Shown: piece after piece, positions 1 through 7,596 of the stretch
How the letters are laid out: each line of letters starts with the position of its first letter
Numbering within the stretch: position 1 is the first letter of the stretch
Origin: Isoetes engelmannii
Lineage: Eukaryota; Streptophyta; Lycopodiopsida; Isoetales; Isoetaceae
Direction: 5' to 3'
Assembly: GCA_011763485.2 (NCBI GenBank)
Contig: JAANSK020111127.1
Coordinates: forward strand, 39,927 to 103,926
DNA: 64,000 nt
Made by a program: the position numbers and the translations under genes
The notes under the pieces: model-generated
Database searches by the model: none
Seen by the model: only the letters and a program-made list of their open reading frames with translations
What the model was told of the DNA's origin: nothing

Positions 1-1
1 C

Positions 2-379
2 ATTGAGTGGGTCAACACGATCGCGCCGATGCTGACTGGGCTTGTTCTTCATAGGATCAAGTTCCTGGCCACGAACTACGACGGATCGAAGGCCGCCGCC
101 GAAGCGTTCACCCTGATGAGCCAGGTTCTAGGTGGAAGCCTGTTGAAGAATCAGACCCTGCGGTCTTCAGAAGTCATGCGCGCCGGCGGTGTCATGCGGT
201 CGATCTATGAGGTCAACCAGCCCATGGGCAGCCGTGAAGCCTGGGCACGCGCCTGCGAAAGCATGGACAAGGTGAATCGGGAAATCCTGAGCGTCATTGA
301 GGACATCTGGTCGATCAAGAGTCAGGAGGCTCTGAAGACGATGAAGAACAAAGCCGCGCAAGCAGCAGTCAAGGCCTAA
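2..379 (+). CDS. parA: ParA partition ATPase, C-terminal part
   Basis: The window opens inside this gene, so only the C-terminal 125 residues are seen, in frame from base 2; the Walker A motif lies upstream. Stretches such as LLKNQTLRSSEVMRAG fit the C-terminal helices of ParA/Soj ATPases, which bind nucleoid DNA and are stimulated by ParB to move plasmid copies apart. parB begins 15 bases downstream and a consensus parS follows, the usual order of a partition cassette. The call rests as much on this context as on the fragment. Confidence 0.75.
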   Translation: MEWVNTIAPMLTGLVLHRIKFLATNYDGSKAAAEAFTLMSQVLGGSLLKNQTLRSSEVMRAGGVMRSIYEVNQPMGSREAWARACESMDKVNREILSVIEDIWSIKSQEALKTMKNKAAQAAVKA

Positions 380-394
380 CAAGGAGCAACGGAC

Positions 395-1318
395 ATGCAG
401 AAAAAAGGCTCTTCTCACTTCGCGCGGATGACCGAACTGGTTGCCCTTGCATCCAACAACGCCAAGCCGCCGGAGGAACGAGCGGGCAACGAAGTCGTGG
501 TCGAAAACGTGATCTCGATCGATCCGGCCAAGTGCCGGATGAACGACTATCACCGGCGTCTGAAGTCGTCGGTGGAATCAGCCGTCCTCGACGATCTGGT
601 CGAGCAGTTCAAGTCGGTTGGCCAGGTCCTCCCAGCTCGTGGCTGGCGGCTCGAGAAGCCGGATGCAGATGGCGTCGAGGTGATCCTCATCTTCGGCGCC
701 CGCCGGCGTGCAGCTGCCGAAAAGGCGCAGGTGCCGCTTCGCGTGGAGATCGTTCCGGAGCCAACCCGGAAAGCGCTGATCCGTCAGATGCACTCAGAGA
801 ACAGCAGCCGGCAGGACTACTTGCCGTTGGAGCAGGGGCTCGAGTTCAAAGCCTTCCTGGAATCAGGTGAAGCCAAGTCCAAGGACGAGCTGTCAGAGAT
901 GCTGGGCGTGAACCGCACCCGGGTGATTCGTTGCATCCAGATCGCCGAGCTACCGAAAGAGGTCCTCAGTGCTTACAGCCACCCAGGCCAGCTTGGTTTG
1001 ATCCACGGGACAACCATGGCGAGCCTGATTGAAACCGAGCTCGGCGCCAAGAAGCGCCTCATCGATGCGGCCATCGAGTGGAAGGCGAAGGGCAAGACCG
1101 GGAACCCGACCAGCTTCCTGCTGAAAGCTGCAAAGGGGGAGCGGGGAACAGCCAAGATGGAACATATGCTGCTGTCCCCGAAGAAGGTGAAGCTGGGGAC
1201 GTTGACCGCATCACCGAGTGGCGCGATCAGTGTTGATCTGAAGAAAAGCGCACCGCAGGAGCTGCGGGAGGCGATCCTGGAGCTGCTCAAGAAGCACTTC
1301 CCGGATCTGCCCGAGTAA
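395..1318 (+). CDS. parB: ParB/Spo0J-type partition protein
   Basis: 307 residues, a normal ParB length. A ParB/Srx-like N-terminal domain (about residues 35-140, including FGARRRAAAEKA) is followed by the box-II-like segment NSSRQDYLPLEQG and a helix-turn-helix (KDELSEMLGVNRTRVIRC). The C-terminus should dimerise. ParB binds parS, spreads on DNA and recruits ParA to segregate the replicon. The start has a Shine-Dalgarno AAGGAG. A consensus parS lies 104 bases past the stop and a near-palindrome just after the stop may be a second weak site. Confidence 0.88.
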   Translation: MQKKGSSHFARMTELVALASNNAKPPEERAGNEVVVENVISIDPAKCRMNDYHRRLKSSVESAVLDDLVEQFKSVGQVLPARGWRLEKPDADGVEVILIFGARRRAAAEKAQVPLRVEIVPEPTRKALIRQMHSENSSRQDYLPLEQGLEFKAFLESGEAKSKDELSEMLGVNRTRVIRCIQIAELPKEVLSAYSHPGQLGLIHGTTMASLIETELGAKKRLIDAAIEWKAKGKTGNPTSFLLKAAKGERGTAKMEHMLLSPKKVKLGTLTASPSGAISVDLKKSAPQELREAILELLKKHFPDLPE

Positions 1319-1330
1319 AAAAACCAAATA

Positions 1331-1343
1331 GTTCACGGTGAAC
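1331..1343. promoter_or_regulatory. Degenerate parS-like palindrome
   Basis: GTTCAC-G-GTGAAC is a 13-base palindrome that resembles the core of parS with one extra central base. It lies 12 bases after parB. It could be a weak ParB site or a transcription stop; inference only. Confidence 0.35.
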
Positions 1344-1421
1344 GGTACTGATTTTATTGGGAAAATTTGAAGGAAGGGGTAATTCGGAGAGGCTGGCGAG
1401 CTCTGACGGAAATTGAGCGGA

Positions 1422-1437
1422 TGTTACACGTGGAACA
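1422..1437. promoter_or_regulatory. parS: parS centromere site
   Basis: TGTTACACGTGGAACA fits the universal chromosomal-type parS consensus TGTTNCACGTGNAACA at every fixed position. It lies just after parB, so it is the expected loading site for ParB. Only one perfect copy was found in the window. Confidence 0.88.
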
Positions 1438-1438
1438 T

Positions 1439-1463
1439 AAAACCCCCATCAATTGGGGGTTTT
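1439..1463 (+). terminator. Intrinsic terminator after parAB
   Basis: AAAACCCCC, a 7-base loop, then GGGGGTTTT: a perfect 9-bp stem flanked by A and T runs. It closes the parAB transcript and can act on both strands. Confidence 0.8.
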
Positions 1464-1699
1464 CTCGTTTCGAGGCTCGGTTTGCCGGGATGGGACCGGG
1501 GCAGGGAGCGGATGCTCAGGGGATGGCCGCCGAATAGCCTGGCTTCGAGGTTCCGGCCTTCGGCCTCGCGTGAGACCTTCGTTGCAAGCAACGGGCGGAC
1601 TCACCGGACAGCGGGAACTATCCGCTGCGGGGTTCATCCAAGGAATGATCTGGCCCGTATGGTGGATTGGTGCATCAACCCAGTAAGCGCGGGTGGACG
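1464..1699 (+). other. Gene-free stretch, possible small RNA
   Basis: No credible reading frame here. The stretch ends in a strong plus-strand terminator although no plus-strand gene precedes it, and it contains several GC-rich inverted repeats. A short non-coding transcript is possible. I could not match it to 6S, SRP or RNase P RNA. Confidence 0.25.
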
Positions 1700-1730
1700 G
1701 CCCGGACCCGCAAGGGTACCGGGCTTTTTT
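1700..1730 (+). terminator. Intrinsic terminator
   Basis: GCCCGGACCC, loop GCAA, GGGTACCGGGC, then TTTTTT. A canonical plus-strand terminator with no protein gene upstream on that strand. Confidence 0.75.
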
Positions 1731-1786
1731 GTGGGCGATGGCTGTGCCGAAAGGCCGGCGGATACGCTGCAGCGGTCACAAGCAGG

Positions 1787-2257
1787 CTACCCCGGCGGCG
1801 GCTCGTTCCAGAACGAAGGGTCGGAAGCGACTCGCGGGTGACCCAGTGCAGAGGCCATCAGGCGCAGGACAAGCTCGTTGGCCTGAAGCGGGGTTCGGCA
1901 CTCCCAGAGGGTGAGCGGTCCCACACCGACGCGTCTCAAGGACTCGGCCATGGCAACGGATCTCGACAGGCCCGCGTCGCAATGAAGGACCAGATCCTCC
2001 ACGCCGGCGGCCTGCCATTCACGAACTGCCGAGACGGCCTGGGATGCCTGTTGTTCGCGGAAGGACACGTACAGCCAGTCTTCCAGCGGAACCGCGGTGC
2101 CGATGTCATGGAAGTCGAGATGGAGAACACCGAACCATCCCACCAGGCGCGGCCCGAAGGGATAGGCCTTCGCGGGAGTCGAAATGCTGATCAGGGCGCA
2201 GGTGCGATTCGGGACCAACGCCGCCGCTCTCGAGCGGCTCATAGCGTGAAGATTCAC
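1787..2257 (-). CDS. Tyrosine/dual-specificity phosphatase-like protein
   Basis: 156 residues with the signature LHCDAGLSRS (Cys93, Arg99), the CX5R phosphate-binding loop of cysteine-dependent protein tyrosine/dual-specificity phosphatases. An aspartate-containing segment (residues 47-51) could supply the general acid. The substrate cannot be told; small phosphatases of this type also act on nucleotides or RNA ends. The GTG start overlaps the stop of the upstream gene (GTGA), so it is the last gene of a coupled minus-strand operon. An in-frame ATG at 2242 is an alternative start. Confidence 0.65.
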   Translation of the reverse strand: MNLHAMSRSRAAALVPNRTCALISISTPAKAYPFGPRLVGWFGVLHLDFHDIGTAVPLEDWLYVSFREQQASQAVSAVREWQAAGVEDLVLHCDAGLSRSVAMAESLRRVGVGPLTLWECRTPLQANELVLRLMASALGHPRVASDPSFWNEPPPG

Positions 2258-2511
2258 ACGCGATCAGGCGCCGGGATCGGCGCTGCTTTTGCCATCCACC
2301 AGAAGCAGAGGGCGTTGTACTCGGCAGCCAGCTGGTCGAATCGGTGGGTATCGATTCCCGAGCACAGGAAGAACATGCGATGGATCTGGCGCTCCCGGCG
2401 CATCGCGTCCTCCAGTTCGCAGAGCCGGATCATCCGCAGGGTCGCCGTTTTCCCGACGATCAGGATGAACAGCTTGCCCAGCAGATTCGGGGATTTCGGG
2501 AGTTCAGCCAT
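2254..2511 (-). CDS. Hypothetical protein, 85 aa
   Basis: No family recognised. A basic, moderately hydrophobic protein with a segment near FILIVGKTATL. The start at 2511 is preferred because its ATG overlaps the stop of the upstream gene by a few bases; a longer frame reaches 2613 but would overlap that gene heavily. It lies between a small unknown gene and the phosphatase in a tightly packed operon. Confidence 0.5.
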   Translation of the reverse strand: MAELPKSPNLLGKLFILIVGKTATLRMIRLCELEDAMRRERQIHRMFFLCSGIDTHRFDQLAAEYNALCFWWMAKAAPIPAPDRV

Positions 2512-2782
2512 CCGGTGACTCCGAACGAAGACGAGGGCAGTTCTCTGCCTCGCACCGGCCGTAGGCGAGCACGCTGCCGCCACTCCGCAGCCAATCCAGA
2601 GTGCCGCCATCACAGGTCACTCCGCGACCATCGGGCGGCTGGTGAAGGCAGCGCGGAGCGGGGCTCCCGATCTCGATGTTCAGCGCGTTTCCGGGCCTGC
2701 GCTCCAAGCGAGGCTCCACGCGGTTGGAGCAACCAGCGGAATACGATCCCCAGGTGATCGGCGAGGGTGAGGTCACGGACAT
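2504..2782 (-). CDS. Hypothetical protein, 92 aa
   Basis: Unrecognised. The C-terminal half has three cysteines and a histidine (RCLHQ, TCDGG, RCEAENCP) that might bind a metal. The ATG overlaps the end of the nucleotidase gene by 10 bases and its own stop overlaps the next start, so translation is probably coupled. No signal peptide or membrane segment. Confidence 0.5.
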   Translation of the reverse strand: MSVTSPSPITWGSYSAGCSNRVEPRLERRPGNALNIEIGSPAPRCLHQPPDGRGVTCDGGTLDWLRSGGSVLAYGRCEAENCPRLRSESPDG

Positions 2783-3525
2783 TCGGCGGGCTCCTCATGA
2801 GCCTCGAAGTGAGCGAGATGCTGAAGGCGCTTCAGCTCGGCATGCAGATTCCGAATGCACAAGGCCATCTCGCGGGCCGACGTGAACAGTTCGGCGTTGG
2901 CCTCCGCTTCCTCGATGGGGAGGCCGCGGCTCACCACTTGAGCCAGATGCGTATTCCGGCCGGCGAAGATTGTCGGGTAGCGCGAGATCGGCCTGATGTT
3001 GCGGCTCCAGTCGCCCTTGGTCGCCTGGTCAGCGAGAGACGACAGCCGAACTGCCTCAGCCTGGAGGCCGGCGGGTTCACGCCGGCCGTACTTGTGCAGG
3101 GTCTCGAAGTAGCTCAAAGCCTCAGGCCAGTGGAACCGGTCGTTGAAGTGCAGCAGGACGCCAGGGAAGGCGCGGCAGTTGGCCTTGTGGGGGCGGTCAT
3201 CGCAGAGGTGATCGCCGGCGTCGCCGAGAAGACCCTTGTCGTGCGTCACGATCAGGCGACGGCTCAGCTCCGGGATCAACTGGAACACCCAGGCTGCCTT
3301 GTCCGCGTAGGCCTGCGCCACGCCGGTCGGAGGCTTGGTGGCGAGCCAGACTTCGAAACCCCAGGCCATCAGCTGGCGAAGAGCGGGCAGGGCGCCGGGC
3401 ATGGGTGCCATGTCGAGGTAGGCGCTCGGATAGCGCTTCACCTCTTCAGGGGTGAGGCCGTTGTTCCGGGCGTAGCCGTCGTAATCGACGACGACCCCAT
3501 CCATGTCGACGAAGATCCGGTTCAT
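2773..3525 (-). CDS. HAD-family 5'(3')-deoxyribonucleotidase-like protein
   Basis: The protein starts MNRIFVDMDGVVVDYDG, the DxDGxxxD motif I of HAD phosphatases of the 5'(3')-deoxyribonucleotidase (NT5C) type. ATKPP fits motif II and GDHLCDDRPHK fits motif IV. That family dephosphorylates nucleoside monophosphates. At 250 residues it is longer than the usual 180-200; the extra C-terminal 80 residues look helical and are not recognised. The start at 3525 forms an ATGA overlap with the upstream stop; a longer frame to 3723 has no support. Confidence 0.7.
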   Translation of the reverse strand: MNRIFVDMDGVVVDYDGYARNNGLTPEEVKRYPSAYLDMAPMPGALPALRQLMAWGFEVWLATKPPTGVAQAYADKAAWVFQLIPELSRRLIVTHDKGLLGDAGDHLCDDRPHKANCRAFPGVLLHFNDRFHWPEALSYFETLHKYGRREPAGLQAEAVRLSSLADQATKGDWSRNIRPISRYPTIFAGRNTHLAQVVSRGLPIEEAEANAELFTSAREMALCIRNLHAELKRLQHLAHFEAHEEPAECP

Positions 3526-3803
3526 GTCGCTACGGCGATCGGCGCCGGGATGCGCGTCATCGAGGCGACCGCGGACCTCAGCACTAGGCACCCACCCTCG
3601 AAGTTTTCGCAGAGGTAGTCGTCCGGGGTGAGATTCGAATCCGCGGGGAGGTAGCACCGGTCCAGATCCGCCTGGGTGGCATCCCGAAGGATCAGCGTCT
3701 GGCCGGCGCAGACGTCCCGCCACCAGCCATGGAGCTGGCAGGGGATGTCCGCGTGGATCTGCGCACGGGTCTTGATCTTCGCGCGGTACAGGGCCATCGC
3801 CAT
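3522..3803 (-). CDS. Hypothetical protein, 93 aa
   Basis: Starts MAMALYRAKIKTRAQIHADI. No known family, but the composition (CQLHGWW, CYLPADSNL, CENFEGG) looks like a folded protein rather than a shadow frame. Its ATG shares a base with the RNase H stop (TGATG) and its stop overlaps the nucleotidase start (ATGA), which fixes both ends. Confidence 0.55.
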   Translation of the reverse strand: MAMALYRAKIKTRAQIHADIPCQLHGWWRDVCAGQTLILRDATQADLDRCYLPADSNLTPDDYLCENFEGGCLVLRSAVASMTRIPAPIAVAT

Positions 3804-4249
3804 CAGCCTTCGCGGACTACGCCGCGGGCGGCACTGGTCGCCAGCCGGTCCGCTCGCTCGTTGCCGGGATTCCCTGAGTGTCCCTTCACCCACTTCCAAT
3901 GGATCGCCCCGTGCTTGATCACGGCGGCATCCAGGCGCTGCCACAGCTCCTTGTTCTTCACGGGATCGCCGGTGCTGGTCCGCCAGTGCTTGCGCTTCCA
4001 ACCATGAATCCAGGTGGTGATGCCCTGCTTCACGTACTGGCTGTCGGTGACGACCGTGGTGATCTCGCCAGGGGTAGTGCGCTCGATGGCGGTGATCGCG
4101 GCCATCAGCTCCATCTTGTTGTTGGTCGACGGGTCTTCGCGTCCCGAAAGCTCGAGGTGTTGGCCATCGGCGCGGTGAATGAAGACGCCCCAGCCGCCGG
4201 GGCCGGGGTTGCCGAGGCAAGCGCCGTCGACGTATGCGGTGTGTGTCAT
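3803..4249 (-). CDS. rnhA: Ribonuclease HI
   Basis: 148 residues, the usual length. All landmarks of RNase HI are visible: YVDGACLGNPGPGGWG (catalytic Asp8), the Glu at NKMELMAA, TDSQYV (Asp), KWVKGHSGNPGNERAD (His and final Asp). It degrades the RNA of RNA-DNA hybrids, for example in primers and R-loops. It sits in a minus-strand operon with nucleotide-related genes. A host copy is normal, so this is an accessory duplicate. Confidence 0.93.
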   Translation of the reverse strand: MTHTAYVDGACLGNPGPGGWGVFIHRADGQHLELSGREDPSTNNKMELMAAITAIERTTPGEITTVVTDSQYVKQGITTWIHGWKRKHWRTSTGDPVKNKELWQRLDAAVIKHGAIHWKWVKGHSGNPGNERADRLATSAARGVVREG

Positions 4250-4253
4250 GTGC

Positions 4254-4430
4254 TCAGGCTCGGGTCGGCTTGTGTTCGGGGTACTCGGAGTAGAAGGCCT
4301 GCTCAGCGGTCTGCCCTTCATCGAAGGGTTCCCGCCATCCGTCCCGGTCCAGAACGCGCTCGCCGTGCTGGCGGGCGAGCTTCTGGAGGTCGTCCCAGTA
4401 GCAGTTGAATTGACGTTCGCTGTCTTCCAT
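4254..4430 (-). CDS. Small protein, 58 aa
   Basis: An acidic, aromatic-rich peptide starting MEDSERQFNCYWDDLQ. The start has GGAG ten bases upstream; a GATACC motif overlaps this leader. It lies between DUF4326 and RNase HI with 4 and 18 base gaps, in the same direction. Function unknown. Confidence 0.55.
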   Translation of the reverse strand: MEDSERQFNCYWDDLQKLARQHGERVLDRDGWREPFDEGQTAEQAFYSEYPEHKPTRA

Positions 4431-4448
4431 GAGGTATCTCCGATTGGG

Positions 4449-4778
4449 TTAAGCGGGCGGCGCCTGGGCGATGCGCGCCAGGAGCGTTTCCTTGATGACG
4501 TCGCCGTGGCAGTCAGCCGGCGCGCAGTAGCAGGCAAGCTCGAGCGGCTGTGCCGCGCTGATCTGGATGAGTCGGTCCAGCTCGCCTGTGATGGCTGGGT
4601 CGCCTTGGGCGAGCTTCCGCTCAAGGTAGGTACGGAATTTGGCAATGACTTTCGCGCGATCGCCGTCCCGGCCGATGACGAAGGGGTTGCCCAGGATCGA
4701 CGGCCGGCCGATGTAGACCCGGACGCCGCCTTCGACGCACTCCCGATCGAGGTGCTGATTGATCACTCGGATGCGCAT
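4449..4778 (-). CDS. DUF4326 domain protein
   Basis: 109 residues. The N-terminal pattern VYIGRPSILGNPF and the later LACYCAPADCHGDVI are the hallmarks of DUF4326, common in phages and plasmids; its activity is unknown to me. It is the first gene of the minus-strand operon that runs down to 1787. The ATTG-N10-CAAT motif with TACAAT lies 25 bases before the start. Confidence 0.8.
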   Translation of the reverse strand: MRIRVINQHLDRECVEGGVRVYIGRPSILGNPFVIGRDGDRAKVIAKFRTYLERKLAQGDPAITGELDRLIQISAAQPLELACYCAPADCHGDVIKETLLARIAQAPPA

Positions 4779-4800
4779 TCCGCCCTCCCGTTTCCCGCTT

Positions 4801-4822
4801 CTATTGTACAAAATGCCAATAG
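4801..4822 (-). promoter_or_regulatory. Recurrent ATTGTAC-type promoter/operator motif
   Basis: CTATTG, ten bases, CAATAG: an inverted repeat. Read on the minus strand it gives TTGGCATTTTGTACAAT, with TACAAT placed as a -10 for the operon starting at 4778. Similar motifs occur before several other genes in this window. Confidence 0.5.
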
Positions 4823-4924
4823 AAAAGGCGAGCGAAATCGGTGTCGTCGGGTCAGAGAGGGGGGGGGAGGGATACAGAATTCGCCGGTGACACGAATCGC
4901 CGCCGGCGCGGCAGGAAGCCTGGC

Positions 4925-5707
4925 CTAGCGGCCGAGCACCATCTTCTGGAACCGAGCGCGCCCGTTGTCGTAGTGGGCGATGTTGGTCCGAGCGGGCACC
5001 TTGGCATTCGATCGGCCGTCCTGATCGAGAAGGAGGTACTGCAGCCGGCTGGTGTTCTGGCCAGACGGGTGGAGCATCCCCGAGAACACCCGGTCTCGCG
5101 AGACGGCCCCTCGATCGACCAGCATGCTCATCGTCTCTTCGACGACCTTGCCCATGGTCAGGAAGATCGCCTTGGGCAGCAGCGGGATTTCCTGCTCGAA
5201 ATGCTGCTTGAGCTGCTCTCGCAGAATCACCGTGTTCCTGATGTTGGGAGCGCCGTTGTAGGGCTCCCCATCGAAGAAGACGGGGTAGCGGAGCAGGGAC
5301 GTGTTGTGGACCAGGTGCTCGCCGCAGGTCATGAACACTTCGTCCGCGCTGCGAATGCCGAGGAACTCGTGGACCCCCCAGTGATTGAGCTGGGCGATCA
5401 GGTTGGAGCGCATCGGGTTGCGGCTGAAAGCGGCCTGGCGCTTCGCGGCCGTGATCGCCGCGAGCTCTCCATCGCCATCCATCAGGACGCGCCGGGCTTC
5501 GTTGTTCCCGTCCACCATCTGGTTGGGGCCCGGGGTGATGCCGACGATGCACACCTTGGCGTCGACGTTCACGTGCTCGAAGGGGACGTAGAAGACCTCG
5601 AGGCGACCTTCTGCTTCGATCAGCAGGCGCCGGTCCATTTTCACGGGAGGCTTGCTGCGATCGGTGAGGGCAGGGGTGAAGCGCTTGAGGAAGCTGGTGT
5701 CGATCAT
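4925..5707 (-). CDS. Uracil-DNA glycosylase superfamily-like protein
   Basis: 260 residues. GITPGPNQ (residues 56-63) and the C-terminal LHPSGQNTSRLQ resemble motif A (GxDPG) and motif B (HPSxL) of the UDG fold. The core between them matches no classical UDG class that I can name, so the substrate is uncertain: base excision or simply a UDG-like nucleotide-binding fold. It stands alone between the GHKL gene and the DUF4326 operon, on the same strand. Confidence 0.55.
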   Translation of the reverse strand: MIDTSFLKRFTPALTDRSKPPVKMDRRLLIEAEGRLEVFYVPFEHVNVDAKVCIVGITPGPNQMVDGNNEARRVLMDGDGELAAITAAKRQAAFSRNPMRSNLIAQLNHWGVHEFLGIRSADEVFMTCGEHLVHNTSLLRYPVFFDGEPYNGAPNIRNTVILREQLKQHFEQEIPLLPKAIFLTMGKVVEETMSMLVDRGAVSRDRVFSGMLHPSGQNTSRLQYLLLDQDGRSNAKVPARTNIAHYDNGRARFQKMVLGR

Positions 5708-5810
5708 TCGATGTCGGTCCGGAAATGTGGCGAGTCTACGGACTGAACTCAGGGAAGTTCGGGTTTTTCAGTGGATGCAGTGGGGAAGATCAAGACTTGA
5801 TGCCGCTCGG

Positions 5811-7529
5811 TCATGCGGCTGCATCTGCGTCATTGGTCTCCGGATCGGACTGGGCCTCGCTGATCGCGAACACGATGTCGAGGTTGCGACGAAGAGTGGC
5901 TGGGATTTTCGCCTTGAGCGCCCTGGTACTCGTGTGGAAGGCCCGGAGGAAGTCCCTCTGTACCTGCATGGCCGTCCCCAGGATCAGGTTGTGGAAGCGC
6001 TCGTAGAAGGCGCCGTCATGGATGTGCGAGCTGGTGTCGTCCTCGTCGTGCAGGAACTCGTGAAGGCAGGTTCCGACCAGCCCGCCGATGCCGCCGAGCG
6101 ACTTCAGCGACTCGTTCAAGAACTTGCGGTCGAACGCGATGAACGACCTGCCATCTGTCCAAGCCAGCGCCGAATCGGAAAGACCGATCCGCATGTCCCG
6201 GTCCTTGGGGAACTCGAAGAGGTCATCGGCGGAGCGCATGGCGCGACGGATTTCGGTTGAGGCCGCACGGAGGCCGGCCAGCGCCGATCGTTCGATGGGG
6301 GTCAGCTCCTTCGAGTGAACCAGGGTGTGACCGTCGCAGATGCCGGTCGAGACCGATTTCAACCCGGCGAACTTGAGGCACCGCACACGCTTGAGGTGCC
6401 ACTCCTCGTTTCCGGGATGGGATGCGCCCTCGATGAAGGCCTGCACAAGGCCGTGCGCATCATCGACGTTGCACCAGTCGAGAATCTCGGATCGCAGGAC
6501 GCGAGCCCGCTCGCCGCGCACCACCGCTTCGGCGATGCGCTCGTTGTCTCCGGGCATGAGCACCACCAGCGGCTTGGAGCTGTAGGAGCAGCTGCCGACG
6601 AGGCTCGCCAGCGTCGTGTAGCCGGACGGGAACACCGGGATGACCTTCTCCTCACGGAAGGCCGCGTAGGTGATCTGGCCCGTGAGGAACTTGCGCAGGC
6701 GGTACTGACGGTCTTCGCTGGTGAGGCGCAGCTTCTTCTCGCCGCGGGTGTTGCTGTAGCGGTCGAGGACCTTGCGGATGTGGCGCCAGACGTCGCACTG
6801 GTTCACCAGGACGTCGGTCCGGGCGAAGTTGACCGCGATCTGCTCCTTGGACACCACGATCGCACTGTTGCCGCCGTACTGGCCGGGCGCGTAGGCGTGA
6901 ACGAACATGCCGAGGTTGTAGAGCTTGATCGGGCCCGACTCGCGGAATGCGATCAGGCACTTCTCGTCCTCGTGATCCCACTTCACGGCCGATCGGTCCT
7001 TGGAGATCAGCGCGCCGTTGAGAAACACCGGGATCGGGAAGTAGGCGAGCAGTTCCTTGACCTCGCGGACCGTGCCGTCGAGGTCGGTCGGGCAGAGCCG
7101 GTCGTAGAGATCGACCTCGATGCTGCAGCCTGGCTGCAGGTCATCCGGGGTTTCCCGCAGGGTGTAATCGAGGCCGCGGTTCTTGATGTCGACGTCCATG
7201 AAGAACGCACCGGACCGCCAGCGGTTGTGGCCGAAGGAAAGGATCTGGCCGCGGCCCATCCTGAATTTTCCGAATCGGGCGTCGCCCTCGACATGCGGCG
7301 TTCCGAAGGTCTCGAAGAAATTCTCGATTTCGTTTCGGCCGACGAAGCCCTTGCCGTCGTCACGAATGGTGAAGTCGTCGATCGAGAGGTCGATGTGGCA
7401 CTTGGTGGCGCCGGCGTCGACGCTGTTCATCGCGCCTTCGGCAATCGCCTTGGACACGGAACCCGACTGCTTCGAAATGACGTCGAAGATCAGGTGAGGG
7501 TCGATCTTGAAACTGCGAGACTCGTTCAT
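5811..7529 (-). CDS. GHKL ATPase with C-terminal HEXXH metalloprotease motif
   Basis: 572 residues. The N-terminus carries a GHKL (Hsp90/MutL/histidine kinase) ATP site: N-box E31-xxx-N35 and DDGKGF at 57-62, then FGTPH and FGKFRMGRG as further boxes. The last third contains HEFLH at about 490-494, a zincin HExxH motif, followed by acidic and histidine residues that could be the third zinc ligand. This fusion is unusual. The start follows GTCAACAAGCAGGAG and the ATTGTAC motif, so it has its own promoter. Confidence 0.7.
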   Translation of the reverse strand: MNESRSFKIDPHLIFDVISKQSGSVSKAIAEGAMNSVDAGATKCHIDLSIDDFTIRDDGKGFVGRNEIENFFETFGTPHVEGDARFGKFRMGRGQILSFGHNRWRSGAFFMDVDIKNRGLDYTLRETPDDLQPGCSIEVDLYDRLCPTDLDGTVREVKELLAYFPIPVFLNGALISKDRSAVKWDHEDEKCLIAFRESGPIKLYNLGMFVHAYAPGQYGGNSAIVVSKEQIAVNFARTDVLVNQCDVWRHIRKVLDRYSNTRGEKKLRLTSEDRQYRLRKFLTGQITYAAFREEKVIPVFPSGYTTLASLVGSCSYSSKPLVVLMPGDNERIAEAVVRGERARVLRSEILDWCNVDDAHGLVQAFIEGASHPGNEEWHLKRVRCLKFAGLKSVSTGICDGHTLVHSKELTPIERSALAGLRAASTEIRRAMRSADDLFEFPKDRDMRIGLSDSALAWTDGRSFIAFDRKFLNESLKSLGGIGGLVGTCLHEFLHDEDDTSSHIHDGAFYERFHNLILGTAMQVQRDFLRAFHTSTRALKAKIPATLRRNLDIVFAISEAQSDPETNDADAAA

Positions 7530-7556
7530 GGGCGCTCCTGCTTGTTGACCGTTTCA

Positions 7557-7574
7557 ATTGTACAAAAAGCCAAC
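7557..7574 (-). promoter_or_regulatory. Recurrent ATTGTAC-type promoter/operator motif
   Basis: On the minus strand TTGGCTTTTTGTACAAT precedes GTCAACA and a Shine-Dalgarno for the GHKL gene at 7529. TACAAT is in -10 position, and TTGCTC lies 17 bases further up. Confidence 0.5.
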
Positions 7575-7596
7575 AACAAGAGCAAATGAGAGGACG

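Noticed and set aside
6315-7589. 424-codon plus-strand frame opposite the GHKL gene
   Set aside because: Val/Ala/Gly/Asp-rich shadow translation; the minus strand has conserved ATPase motifs.
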